Shown in pieces: positions 1 through 11,045 of a DNA stretch of 64,000 nt. A program made the position numbers and the translations under genes. The DNA comes from Chamaelirium japonicum. Its lineage: Eukaryota > Streptophyta > Magnoliopsida > Liliales > Melanthiaceae. Positions within the stretch are counted from its first letter, which is position 1. Each line of letters starts with the position of its first letter. The notes beneath the pieces were generated by a model. That model worked only from the letters and a program-made list of their open reading frames with translations, was not told the origin of the DNA and made no database searches. Location of the stretch: NCBI GenBank assembly GCA_947650365.1, contig OX393553.1:42889949-42953948 (forward strand), written 5' to 3'.

Positions 1-1452
1 GTGTTTACATGGGGCCTTCGGCGATCGCCTTAATGGCCCTATGGTCGAGCCGGCCCTGAGATGAGATCGAGGTAAGGGTCGTCTTGCTTTGGCCCTTCCG
101 TGCTTCGTGCTTCACCGGTTAGGACGTGTGTTGCTTCTCTCCTCAATCATTATGTTCCATGGCTCTTGCTTTCCTTTGATCTTTGGTTTTGGTTTCCGAC
201 TTTGGCTTTGCTTCAACTTTTGCATTTGCACGTGGGAGATGAGAGACTTGCGATGTTTTTATCCTTCAGGGCCTGACGCTTTATCGACTAAGACGTGCGC
301 TGCGTCAGCGTTCTTTCTAGTTCGTCGACTTTGACACTTATTTCGCATTGGTTTTAACTTGGTTTTGATTTTGTCTTTAGCTTGATTTTGGTTTTGTGGC
401 GACAGGGTAGCGTCTCTGGATCTTCTTCTCCGAACTTTCTTCTTCGTAGATAGAACGACGATTTGTCGATCTTCAAGTGTTTTGCTTCACGATAGAGGAC
501 TTGTATAGGCTCAAGCAAGAGTTCCCCTCGGGGGATGTGCTTGTCCAAGCCTCATGAAGCCTTTGGTCTACAGATGTCGAAGCCTTTCCTTCTTTACAGA
601 GCTTCATCTTCTTTGGAATTTGACCCTTGTTCCTTCCCCCTGCCCCTTTATTTATAAGCAAGGCGAGAGGTAGGTGGAGGAGATATGGCAGAATCTTATT
701 GTTACCGAATATCTTTTGCCCTCACTTCATCATAATGTCGAGATTTGTTTCCTCATTTTTATCTCGGGTGGCTATGGCCTTTGATTTAATATGGGTTTAT
801 CCTTTTATGGCTTGAACCCTTTTTGCACTAGATTGATGATGATCCGGTCTAATATTTTGACCATTGGATCGTTAGGTTTGGTGTGGACCCATGTTTGGTA
901 GACGTCCGTGTAACCCCTTTTTTTTTTTTAATGTTTTTATTTTTTTTTTCTCTAGCCTTGTCGGCGGCCCTAGCATTGGGGCCGGCCCTGGTATTGGGGC
1001 CGGCCCTGGTATTGGGGCCAGTGGGCCCTGTGCACAGGTGGGGTCAACCGGCCCTGTTTTCAGAGCCGTTTTGGGCCGGCTTTTGGCTTTATGTTGGGCC
1101 TTTCTTGGGGTTCTTAGGCTTAGAAAATTTTCTTTTTGGGTTAGGGAGTTTTGGTGCCTACAAAAACATTGAGCTCAATTATGTCATTAATTATAAATCA
1201 AACACGATCTTTACGCTTTCGTTGTATGTCAAGCATTGTGATCGATATTTTCTTAGTTCCTTTAAGTTTTCTTCTTGATTATTATTTGTTATTGATATTG
1301 ATGTTTTGTTTTTCTTATTTGGTTCTTCCCACCTTGTTCATTGCTAATTTGTGCATGTTAAGGAAATTTATTTTGGCTTTCTTTCTAATGGTAGCAAACT
1401 CTTCTCTTAGAAAACTCTTCTCTTAGAAATTAACTATTTACTGTTTATGCAG
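1..1452. other. Probable ORP intron with a GC-rich transposon-like block
   Basis: This stretch precedes the first recognisable ORP exon and ends in a good acceptor (pyrimidine-rich, then CAG at 1450-1452). I find no exon that could encode the residues expected before the VSHHPM motif, so it is most likely intron. Bases 1 to about 1168 are GC-rich and unlike the AT-rich remainder. They hold a TATA-like word (TTTATTTATAAG near 647-658), many GGCC/GGCCGGCC words and the 18-bp minisatellite at 971-1020. That composition suggests an LTR-type element whose left end lies outside the window. Bases 1169-1452 look like ordinary AT-rich intron. The ORFs in this stretch show no family motif. Confidence 0.45.
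971..1020. repeat. 18-bp GC-rich minisatellite, about 2.8 copies
   Basis: The unit TGGTATTGGGGCCGGCCC is repeated (first copy has TAGCATT). It contains the palindrome GGCCGGCC. It lies in the GC-rich transposon-like block upstream of the ORP exons. Confidence 0.8.
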
Positions 1453-4400
1453 GTCAGTCATCATCCTATGGTTGTTGCATGCCACTGTGAGGGTACTGGA
1501 TGGAAGTTTTGGGGAGATAGTAATTTGAAAAGCAAGTTTTGGGGTCGTTCAATCCAACTTGATCCTGTTGGTGTTCTGACGCTTGAGTTTGATGACGGTG
1601 AAGTTTTCCAGTGGAGTAAGGTATGGAACTTATTGATGAGATAAATATTAAACTTTGGCTTTTGGGATGTTTTTTCTGATATCTTTGGAATCCCATCTCA
1701 GGTGACAACTTCCATTTACAACCTCATACTGGGAAAACTATACTGTGATCATTATGGTACAATGCGCATACAAGGAAATCGTGAATACTCATGTAAGCTG
1801 AAGTTCAAGGAGCAGTCAATAATAGACCGCAATCCTCACCAGGTGATTTACTTTTGTCCCCACTTTTAATCCCATCAAGTTATTGGTCGAGTATAAGCAA
1901 GATTCACAAGAATTTTCCGACCGTCATCTGGTGTCAACTCTCTGAGATTGTTCCTGAAAACCTGACCAAAGCAACTTCGCATGAGAGGGGCATGCCAGGA
2001 AACCTAACATGCCATTTTTTGGGTAAATAGGCGTACCGTGTTGGTTACACAATTTAAGCTCATGTAAGCAGGGAGCGCAATGTCTAATATACTAAATGCA
2101 CTTCTTATTTCTTTTTAAATACTGTCAAAAATGCTGAGTGTGTGGAGTCCGTGTTCATAAAGGTAGTCTCATCGGATTGAAAGTAAAGGGTATAAAACCA
2201 TAATCGGTGGCAAGGGTCATGCTTTGACACGTAAAAGTTGTGCCTAACAGTCTGCATGGCAACATGGTCTTTCTCATTGTCACATATCCCATCATAGGAC
2301 TATTTCACCAACAACTTGCTTTGTGTAAACTATGAACCATCAAACAGAGTTCCTTTTCCAGTTTTATCTCTTATCACATTGTTGTATTCACTTTGTTCTC
2401 TCAACCTCAAATACTGATTTTTTAGCAAATTTTGACTCCTTTCAAGTTTTCATTCCCAATGCCATTTTATCTTTATTATTCAGATGCTATGAAATTCCTT
2501 ACGTACTGTGATGTGTTCCTACTGGTAATTGTGAGCTCTAGGTTTGTGTTGCTACTCAACTTCCTATTATTGTATTTATCTTTGGAAAACCCCACTTATG
2601 GAGATATTGGCTTGTCTGTATTAGCTGTGTAGTTAATATCTATAGTGCATGCTCATGCAACAAGTTCTAGTGCTCTGTGTCGGGGCTTCGTTTTATGATG
2701 CATATGTTGCTCCATTCCCCCCACTCCCAAAGTAGGTTTTGGATTTTTGTACTAACTATAGCAATTGCTCTTCAAGTTCATGGTAAAACTAATATCATAA
2801 CCTGACTCTTCAACTTTAGCATGTATTGATAATCATTCAATTTTCTTGATCACCTTCATTGAATTGATGCACAATTTTGTGCACAGGCATTGCACTTGAC
2901 AGTTTCCTTATTGGACAACTGCTTAAGAAAGTTCTAAGAGGAGAAACTGTCAGAATCAGAATCATATAACAAGCACTATTTTACTTGTCTAGGTTGGCTT
3001 TCTTAATTCTCTGTTGATGAATTCGTCTGATCATAAACAACTAAACATTCAGTCTTATACCATTAAGATGACAACCAGCATTTTTTAAGAAAACCTCACA
3101 TTGCGCGAAACCACTTGGGTCTATTTTCACTGTACCTTTTAGTCCAACATCATACTTCTACTTATGTGCTCATTTTTTCTTTCATCTCATGTCCTATGGA
3201 CCTGTCTATCTTCATCCCTGTTATGATCATTCAGGTGCCTTGTTTAGTCATACAATACACTGGTAATTATTGGTATTATTAGTCCCTTTGAAGTGAGCTT
3301 ATTTATACCATTCGATGACTATTGCCTACGGTGATAAAATTTCTTCCCTTTTCCTGGTAACTTCCAGGAAAAGGTGTAATCGAGGGTAAAATATCTATCA
3401 TTGTGTGCTTGCTTTTCGTTCTTTAACTTGTGTGTTCTCCTTTGTCATTGCCAATGTACCGACCTAGTCGGCCCTCCGGAAGAATGGAAAAAAAAGCTGT
3501 GATCTGATATGTGCTCCTCGTCCTCTGACAATGTTATGCTTATGAGTCACACCATGAAATTGGGGAGGAAGACTTTAGAAGATAAGGGTTTGAAAATAAG
3601 TAGATCTAGTACGGAATACATGGAGTGCAATTTCAGTGGAAATAATAATGATAATGAACCCTTTTTCACAATTGATCTCCAAGAAATACTACGGTGTGAT
3701 TGTTTTCAGTATCTTGGGTGTTGTACAGAATAAATGAGAGATAGATGATGATATATCCAATATGATTAGAGCTGGTTGGGTGAAGTGGAGAGGAGCGCCA
3801 TGGGTGCTTTGTGATTGATGCATGCCGTTAAGACTTAAGGGTAAATTTTACAAGACAATGATAAGGCTCGTAATGTTAGATAGTTTAGAATATTGGCCCT
3901 TAAAGAGTGCTCAGGTTCATCAGATTAGTGTGGCAGAGATGAGGTGGATGTGCGGAAAAACTAGGAGGGATAGAATAAGGTATGAGTGTATTAGAGGAAG
4001 TGTTGGAGTAGCACCAATTGAGGATAAGATAATGGAGAACATATTAAGATGGTTTGGGTATGTACAACGTAGGACAGAGGCGACCTCAATAAGGAAAGCG
4101 CTTTAGATTACTGTGGAAGGTCAAAGGACTAGGGAAAACCTAGAATAACTTTTGGGAAGTGGTTAGAAAATACATGGAAAAACATTTATTGCAAGATATA
4201 GCCTTCAACAAAAATGAATGCCGAAGGATTCATAAAGCCGACCCCAAGTAGATGGGGCATGGCTTGATAGTTATTGTAATGTTAGCTAACCTGCCTTTGT
4301 TGGATTTTCAAGTGAACAAATTGCAAAAATGTTGTATCTCATAAAAACATTTCATAGGTAAATCCATAAGATTGTTTATTTCTCCCATAAGTGCTCCGGT

Positions 4401-5319
4401 TATTTTCGTTGCTGATTGGTACATTGATCGGTGAGAGACTGTACTCACATTGCGTAAAACTGCATTTGCAGGTGCAAGGGATAGTCCAAGACCGGAGTGG
4501 GAAAACAGTGGCCACGCTCTTTGGGAAGTGGGATGAGAGCATGCATTATGTGAGCGGAGATTGCTCTGCGAAGGGCAAAGGTTCTGAATCACTGTCTGAG
4601 TCGAGCCTATTGTGGAAAAGGAGCAAACCTCCTAAATATTCAACCCGATACAACATGTCACGCTTTGCAATCACACTGAATGAGCTCTCCTCTGGATTGA
4701 AGGTGAGAAGCTAATGAGTTCACTCCCTCGTTTTTCTATTTCACAAGTGTTTGGATGCCGAGTCCAAGCCACTTTCTCCAAATAATGTTGTCACAATGGC
4801 AATAATCAGGAAAAGCTTCCACCCACTGATTCAAGGCTAAGACCTGATCAGAGGTGCTTGGAGAATGGGGAGTATGAGATGGCGAACGCGGAGAAATTGA
4901 GATTGGAGCAGAGGCAACGTCAGGTGATCTTTTCTAGAAAGCTACGTATTAACATTGCAATCACATATGGATTATAGGCTTTTTTCGAGCAAAACATCAA
5001 TCTGAGCTTGAGTTCTTATTGGGGTTTTGACTCGAATGGGGAGATCGAAGCAATCTCATAAGAAGCAATTGCCATCAGAGAACAATTAGCATAAATGTTT
5101 GTGTTAATTGCTTTCTATGGAGCTTCCCTAATGAATGGTCCTTAATTGCAGGCACGGAAGATGCAGGAACAGGGGTGGAAGCCCCAGTGGTTTGTGAAAG
5201 ATAAAGGTTGTGACACCTACCGATATGTCGGTGGTTATTGGGAGGCAAGGGAAAAGAGCCAGTGGGATGAATGCCCTGATATTTTTGGCCAAGTCCCGAA
5301 TGATCAGATGATCGACTGA
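1453..5319 (+). CDS. Oxysterol-binding-protein-related protein (ORP), C-terminal part, five exons
   Basis: The exons are 1453-1620, 1702-1842, 4472-4702, 4810-4923 and 5152-5319 (stop TGA 5317-5319). They total 822 nt, or 273 codons plus stop. All four introns are GT-AG and all are phase 0. The first exon opens in the ORP fingerprint ([19 protein letters not shown]; the preceding E-Q/K would be in the missing upstream exon). It continues with [18 protein letters not shown] and [18 protein letters not shown]. The last exon ends with [20 protein letters not shown] and [23 protein letters not shown] instead of VSHHPP, and this C-terminus, fit the plant ORP1/ORP2 clade. Family members bind sterols or phosphoinositides and move lipid between membranes at contact sites. 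The N-terminal PH domain and the start of the lipid-binding domain lie upstream of the window. No frameshift or stop is seen in the exons, so I take it as functional. Confidence 0.95.
1843..4471 (+). other. Large ORP intron (2.6 kb)
   Basis: This is the second intron in the window, bounded by GTGATT at 1843 and CAG at 4469-4471. Apart from the LINE remnant at about 3509-4290 it is AT-rich. I see no exon, RNA gene or intact transposon in 1843-3500 or 4291-4471. Confidence 0.85.
3509..4290 (+). mobile_element. LINE (L1-like) 3'-end remnant in the ORP intron
   Basis: This is the 3' end of a plant non-LTR retrotransposon in the same orientation as the host gene. Bases 3509-3733 encode a degraded reverse-transcriptase segment ([20 protein letters not shown]). 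Bases 3822-4106 encode the downstream segment, with [47 protein letters not shown] and [10 protein letters not shown]. These are characteristic of the region after the RT core. Frameshifts and stops separate the two blocks (around 3733-3822). The remnant ends near the common plant LINE tail CCGACCCCAAGTAGATGGGG (about 4239-4258). No clear poly(A) or target-site duplication remains, so it is an old, inactive, 5'-truncated copy. Confidence 0.85.
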
Positions 5320-5760
5320 ACAGCAGTTTGAAGCATAGCCAAGCTCCAGCTCGCTTTTTTTTTTTTTTTCTGCTTCCCCTTCCTCTTTTTTTTTTTTACT
5401 TTTTTTTTTTTCCTGTTTTAGTTACCTTTATAGGATCTTGCCATTCCTAGTTGCCACTGCTCGCCATTTTCGAGCGGTTGATTGGCTTTTAAACAAAGAG
5501 AGGTTGTTGTTTCAAGAATCGTTCTTTATAAATAATAATAAAAGAACTCAATTTCTTCCCCGACATAGAACACATTTCCCTTTTTGGACATTCTTTCGTT
5601 GTTTTAAAGCTCAATTTGTGTTCGAATTGAATTCATTCTCTTACCATGAATCCGGAAAAGAAAAAATAAAAAAATAAAATTGAGACCGGTATCTTTAGTA
5701 AGATGTACTCTGTTGCCTCCTCCCTTTTCGAAGTGTGGTAAGGTTTCTCATGTTTCTACA
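5320..5760 (+). other. 3' untranslated region of the ORP gene
   Basis: The stop codon is followed by long T tracts (about 5355-5412) and several AATAAA-like words (near 5531-5540 and 5664-5680) that could serve as plant poly(A) signals. The exact 3' end cannot be fixed from sequence alone. The short ORF at 5438-5677 has no recognisable motif. Confidence 0.55.
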
Positions 5761-6515
5761 TGGTGGTGGGGTGTTTTCTTTCATGACATGAGGGAGTAGA
5801 TAAAGCTTTTGTATCTCAAGATCAGGTTCCCTTGCCTCCCAAAGTTCTAGCTTTGCATGCTTGTCTCCAATCACTCAGACGCCTACTCTTTGGGTGATAA
5901 ATAACACCCATTTGATAGCTATCGACAACGAGGAGAGATTTTCCTCTTTTTTTTTTGTGGGTGGGGGGGGGGGGGGAGGAGGAAAGAAGATGATTTGAGT
6001 GATCATGACCAAAGAGCGCAACTATGGTATATGTGTATATAATAACTTAATTAACTAGTAGACTGGAGCGTGTTAAATTTCAAATTACGATCCCACGAAC
6101 CCAGCAACAACTTGTCACAATCTCACGATACACAATCTGCGACCGCGAGATAAGCATTAACTATAATACCTCACAGAATACTTCGAACCAGACTTAATGT
6201 GATGCACCTGTGGGCGAAAACAAGCCTCGGTCTTTGGCACGGGAGAAAAAATTTAAGGGGCGTTGGTGGTAAGTCGACATAGGATTTGATTAACATAAAG
6301 GATATTAAAATATCTTTAAACACAACAGGTCTCTCGCGAAACATATGCACTTGCAGCAGGTCCCTACATTGAATTTTATCACCTTTAAGTGATAAAGATA
6401 TCCCTCATAAAAGCCCACGTTACTTTTAATGCAGTAAATGGGCAGCTATAATACATTACAAATTGTTCCTCTTCAGTGCCGAATTATTGCTCTTTGCTAT
6501 AGTGAAATCATTGTA
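5761..6515. other. Intergenic DNA, no gene seen
   Basis: I find no coding potential or recognisable transposon domain. It contains a run of 14 G (5963-5976) just after a T run, and a perfect 8-bp inverted repeat (TTTATCAC / GTGATAAA, 6-nt loop) at 6375-6396. Confidence 0.6.
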
Positions 6516-6666
6516 GAAGTTATGTCATCAGTGACATAATGGAAGCTATGTCATAAGTGACATAATAGAAGCTATATCACCAGTGACATAAAAGTTATGT
6601 TACCAATGACGTATATAAGTGATGTCATCAGTGACATAATAGAAGTTATGTCATCAGTGATATAAT
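6516..6666. repeat. Tandem repeat of about 26 bp with internal dyads, about 6 copies
   Basis: Degenerate units of the form GAAGTTATGTCATCAGTGACATAAT follow one another. Each carries the inverted repeat TATGTCA / TGACATA around a 4-nt centre. One unit is mutated to contain TGACGTA. No gene overlaps. Confidence 0.8.
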
Positions 6667-7173
6667 TAAAACTAGGGGTAATGGGTGTTAGGTCGCAGGC
6701 AATAGTTCGGCTTGACTAAGAGGATAGTTTTGTTTGTTTATTTACAATAAGTCCACCAAACCAAAGTTGGTGAAAAGCTGATCCTTTCCTATCTTTTCAA
6801 CACTACATCGATCCTTTTGAAACGGGTTGTGATGACAAGATTTTTTTAAATAGCAAATATATCCTTGTGCCCATCCGCCCTTATCTTATTGGAACCCCTT
6901 CGCCCCCATCCCCTCACACCTCATATCTTTCTTTTACTCTCCCTCTTCACTCGCCGTAACCTGCTCCAACACTGCCCACTCGTCGGAACCCATCCTCCCA
7001 GATTTCATCTTGCTATAATCCTCCTCCTACTCGCCGCTCCAACCCCTCGTCCCACTCATCGGAACCCCTTCCGCCCCACCTTTGTCCCTCACACATTGTC
7101 TATTCTTTTTCCTCTCCCTCGTCACTCGTCGGAAACCCCTCTAACCCCTCTTCCCACTCATCGGAACCCCCTC
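6667..7173. other. Intergenic DNA with a C-rich degenerate repeat
   Basis: Bases about 6870-7170 are pyrimidine-rich on the + strand. They repeat a word close to CACTCATCGGAACCCC at least four times (near 6980, 7053, 7121 and 7152). The Pro/Leu/His-rich ORF at 6865-7179 is a by-product of this composition. No other feature is supported. Confidence 0.6.
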
Positions 7174-9071
7174 TGTTAGGTCTCCTTATGTTGCCATTAG
7201 TTTTTAGCGACTTAAACAAACCTACTTTACTGGTGTAGTGAGTAGCTGTGAGCTAAAGTCGGGAGGGTAGAGTTAGGTTTGGTTATGTTACGATAAAGAA
7301 GTACCGTTGCAGTCAAAACCACTACTATCTCCTCTTCCACCATGCTTAGGCAATGGAAGGTATATTTCTAAACTCTTTAGGAAAAGACTTTGCTCGGGTA
7401 ATTAGGGTTTGGGTGCATAAGTAGTTAAACACACAGTTTCACTTAGTTCTGTTCGATCTTTTTATCGTTTTAGTTCTTGTATGCATATTCATTTCAGTTT
7501 AAAATATTAAAGATATATGGGCATCTATTTTTGAATAGAAATGACAACCTGGGCATGTTAGACTTTTACGTTTTACCTCGTTCGGAACAAGGGCCATTGC
7601 CCTACACTTAGTGTGTGTATAGTAGGCTAGTCATGCGCACGATTGTGGTTTAGTCTAAAGGTGGACATAAGGTCCTCTTTGGAAAACTAAAGTCATGCAC
7701 ACGACTCCACAGTCGTGCGGACTACTTTTACTTAGTCTGTCATTGAGCTCGAACTAAGTCGGCCATACACCATTTGATGTCCACCTTAGCCCCCACATGG
7801 AACGGTCCTATAGCACGACGACACGTTAGAAAGGTATGCGCATGACTTTAAAGTCGTGTGCATGACTGGGTCTAGAACATACCGGAAGGGTTAAGTCGGT
7901 AGGCTTAACCAATTCACTTGTTACACGTATTGGTCGTGTGCACGACTTCCAAGTCGTATGCACGATATGCTGAGACAACCCCTTAAAGATAAGGGCTAAT
8001 CTCTTGATCGTAGCCTTCTACCTAAGGGCTCCCTTGGGCTATAAATAGCCAACCCCTACATCCTTCAGCTACTAATGAGTCTTTTGGTTTAGGAGAAGAA
8101 TTAGAAGAGGGTTTTAAGGTTTAGTGAGTTCTCCCTTGAACTCCATCACCTCTCTTCTTTCCCTTCTCCTCCTCTCTTCAACCTTCTATCCAAGTTCAAA
8201 TACTATGGAGGTTAGACTCACTACTTGCATGGTCACTTGAGTCTTCCAACTCCTTGTGATCATACAAGTAAGAGAGGTCAAGGTTTAGTGAAGGATCTAA
8301 GGTGTCATCCAATACTTAAATCTTGATCTATTCTTTGAGAGTTTTTGTAGCTTGAATATCTTAGGTATACTAGGTTTAGAGGCATGTATCAAATGTCTTG
8401 AAAGAGATCTAGGTCACCCTCTACCTTAGGGTACTTCTTAGGTTCAAGTGTTTCTTTTCTTTTTTGTTTCTCCCCATTTCACTTTGCACATACTACGTGT
8501 GTTCCCACTGCCATGTGGAAGGCTCTTGTGAGAGCGCTCCGTGATACTATTCATGTCGAGTACCCTTAGCAACGTCGCTCGCTGTGGGAGCCCTTTTTGG
8601 GGAGAAGGACAAGCGGAGAAGAGGAACAACTACAAAGGTGGAAGAGTCAGCTCAGTTCAGCACCTATGGAGTAAGAGCGTTGTCTCTACTTCACCGAAGG
8701 CATGGGTCACAAACCTAGGAGGCTAAGGGGTAATCTCTGTATAGCCACGTCTTAGTTTTCTTGTAACCTTGTCTGGATCTTTTAAGGGAAGCTAGATCCC
8801 TCTGTGTTAAGGGTTTAGGCCCGGTTTCGATCGGAGGGTGGTTTTTATCATTGTTAATGGTTTCTATCTATAAATAACTTGTGCCATCTTTCACGTTATA
8901 TCTCGTGATCATTGTTTGCTTAACTTCCGCTATTCTATAGATTATGCAATCTAAAACCCGTGCTTGCATCTGCCCGTTGTGGGGTACGCCAACTTGCTTT
9001 GACTAGTTGGTTTCTTAATGCATGGAGTTTAGCTAGCCAAACTTTGGTAGCTATAGATTAACATAATTTCA
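7174..9071 (+). mobile_element. Probable 5' LTR of a Ty1/copia element
   Basis: The right end is well placed: CA at 9070-9071 is followed directly by the tRNA-Met primer-binding site. A TATA box lies inside at 8039-8048 on the + strand, the same direction as the gag downstream. The left end is a candidate only, TGTTAGG at 7174, just after a change in composition. I cannot check it against a 3' LTR because that half of the element is missing. About 7630-7970 carries several near-palindromes around GTCGTGTGCACGAC. Confidence 0.55.
8039..8048 (+). promoter_or_regulatory. TATA box of the copia LTR
   Basis: CTATAAATAG lies inside the probable LTR, about 1 kb before its end. It faces the gag gene, so it probably marks the U3/R promoter. 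Transcription would start near 8070-8080. Confidence 0.55.
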
Positions 9072-9073
9072 AT

Positions 9074-9085
9074 TGGTATCATAGC
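9074..9085 (+). other. Primer-binding site (initiator tRNA-Met type)
   Basis: TGGTATCATAGC differs by one base from the standard plant copia PBS TGGTATCAGAGC, which pairs with the 3' end of initiator tRNA-Met. It is two bases after the LTR end. Confidence 0.85.
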
Positions 9086-9298
9086 GAATCTCTCTTGTTG
9101 GAGCTAACAATCCTGGAGTAGGATCCGTTTCACACATGATCACGTGTATTTGTTCACAAGTTTTGATATGTGCTAGTGGGACCCTCTTTAGGGCTCTTTG
9201 CTTTGCTTGTTGTGGTCTATTTTTTTGGATTTGTTTAGCTTTTGTGCTCAATTTTTTTGAGTAACCCAACGGTTTGTTCTTAACACTTTCTTGACGTG

Positions 9299-9880
9299 AT
9301 GACTTCACGAAGAGAAGGAAGTGCTATTAACAAACATTCCTTGTTGGATGGCACAAACTATGCATACTGGAAGTACAAAATGCAAGCATTTCTTCGTGGT
9401 ATGAGCAAAGAAGTGTATATTAGTGTTAGGGATAGTTGACCTCCACTGATCCTTTCGGTGATGGAGGGTGGTGAGATAAAGAGAGCCTCAAACCCTTTGA
9501 CTTGTTGGATGACCACGAGAAAATCCTTTGCACCGCCAATCAGCGTGGCCTTAGTGCCATTCATTCCGGTGTAAATGAGAGGGAATTTCAACGGATTTTC
9601 GTCGCCCATACCTCGAAAGAGGCCTGGGATATCCTCTCGGTCACCCATGAAGGAACGACCTCCGTAAAGGATGCCAAGCTTCAACAACTGTCTTCTTATT
9701 TTGAAGCTTTGGCAATAGAGGAGGAGGAGTCTTTCGACGAGTTCTACGCCAAGTTAAACGATGTAGTTAACTCTTCTTCCTGATAGTTCATGCTGAAAGT
9801 CACGGTAATTGAAGAGACCAAAGAGATCGGAAAGCTCGTACCTGAAGAGCTTGTCGGGAACCTCCGGACCTACTGTATGT
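9299..9880 (+). pseudogene. Broken copia gag (UBN2-type), truncated
   Basis: The ATG at 9299 starts a typical copia gag N-terminus (SLLDGTNYAYWKYKMQAFL). An in-frame TGA at 9437-9439 and a frameshift before 9502 break it. The second block (9502-9783) reads NEREFQRIFVAHTSKEAWDI and HEGTTSVKDAKLQQLSSYFE, the usual UBN2 gag pattern. It is closed by TGA-TAG at 9781. Gag-like residues (VTVIEETKEI, ELVGNLRTY) continue to about 9880, where homology stops abruptly. No zinc knuckle, protease, integrase or RT of this element follows. Gag would form the virus-like particle, but this copy cannot. Confidence 0.85.
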
Positions 9881-11045
9881 GGGGGGGAAAATCCTTCCGG
9901 CCACACCTGATTGTCCGATGGAGTTGGTCGTCCTTTACCGCCTCCTCGTAGTACCAATAAAAAGACCGAGGCTCACCTCCGAGCCACTCCGAAGCTCAAG
10001 TCAGGAAAGGGAGGGATGTGTATAGTGTGGTCCTAGGTGTCGGAAGTGATTTACTTCTTCAGAGTGCGGATGGATTCTCCAGAGTTTGAATTGCTTACCT
10101 GCCCGTGAAGGGGCAGGGTTTCTTTTGTAGACTTACGTGCGCGCAATCGCTGCGATCTATTCTCCGATGATCTCGGGATGATTATGGCGGATCCCCTCCG
10201 ATCGGACACCGTTCAAACCTTTCCTTCTATACTCCTGTGGATTGTGGGCATTACACCTCTTCGCGGGTAACCCATAATCCTAATGGGCGAGATATCCTCA
10301 AGATTGCCCCAGCCCGGCGGGTCTCCCGGCAATTACGGCACCTTCTGTTCTTTCCTCGCCTGATGGTGATTCTTTTGGATCGATCAGGTCAGGCTACTCG
10401 TGTGCATGGGTAGTCGGGTCAGGTGCACGACCTGTCCAACCTTGTTCCCAACCTGGCCTTTGTTAGAGAGCTCGGGCTCCTCCGATCTTCTTCTTGGGCT
10501 CAACCTTGAGCAGGTAGTGCAGCTCTTGGACTGGGTCTGGTCGACCTGGATTCGGTCCGCCCTCAGCTGGTACTTCGTCTCTCCGTGTGGGACCAAGCCG
10601 GGCGATCCAATTGTACATGTGTCATCATCCGGTAAGTGTGGCAGAAAACCCCTTCTATAAAAGCCCCCTTTCGGTCCTTGGTTTGTAGACCACGGGCCAA
10701 AAGTCTTCTTCGTCAGGGTTTTGCAATACGTCCAGAATCAGCACCTTGTAGACGCGATGGGCAATCATCATAGCCTTGCTCTAATTTCTGTAATGGGGGC
10801 TACGATCTCGTCATCTTAAATGCAGAGTTCGATTGTCGAGATGGTTGACCTCCAGTCGTTGGATCTTCTTCCCTTCAACGCTTTAGATCATCTCGACGTT
10901 CTAGCTTCGTCGGTTCTGAAAAGATGACGGCTGTTCAAACCTTCAAATACCCTCTTAAGCACGCGAACATGACGCCTGTCCTTCACAGCCTCTTTTATTT
11001 CTTATTCTTTCTTCATTCTTCTACAAACGCTCCCTTTGTGCAGCA
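9881..11045 (+). mobile_element. GC-rich segment, probable LTR/leader of a gypsy-type element fragment
   Basis: The segment begins with a G7A4 run at about 9881 that ends the copia gag homology. Its composition (GC-rich, many CG words) differs from both flanks. A TATA box at 10656-10663 faces the ORF that starts at 11046. I read it as promoter plus leader of a second retroelement fragment on the + strand. I could not find its LTR ends or a PBS. The ORFs at 10384-10660 show no family motifs. Confidence 0.4.
10656..10663 (+). promoter_or_regulatory. TATA box upstream of the Transposase_28-like ORF
   Basis: TATAAAAG in a CT/GC-rich setting, about 380 bp before the ATG at 11046. This is a plausible retroelement promoter. 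Confidence 0.45.

Noticed and set aside
1..1168. Confident solo-LTR call for the GC-rich block
   Set aside because: The left end is outside the window, and I could not identify matching inverted ends or a TSD. Kept only as transposon-like.
1447..1644. ATG at 1450 as the ORP start codon
   Set aside because: The ATG overlaps the splice acceptor (TGCAG|GTC) and the ORP domain clearly begins further upstream, so it is not a translation start.
6865..7179. Pro/Leu/His-rich ORF of 104 aa
   Set aside because: It follows from a C-rich degenerate repeat, with no start context or family motif.
9074..9085. TGGTATCATAGC as part of a tRNA-Met gene
   Set aside because: Only the 12-nt primer-binding site is present. 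No cloverleaf can be formed with the flanks.
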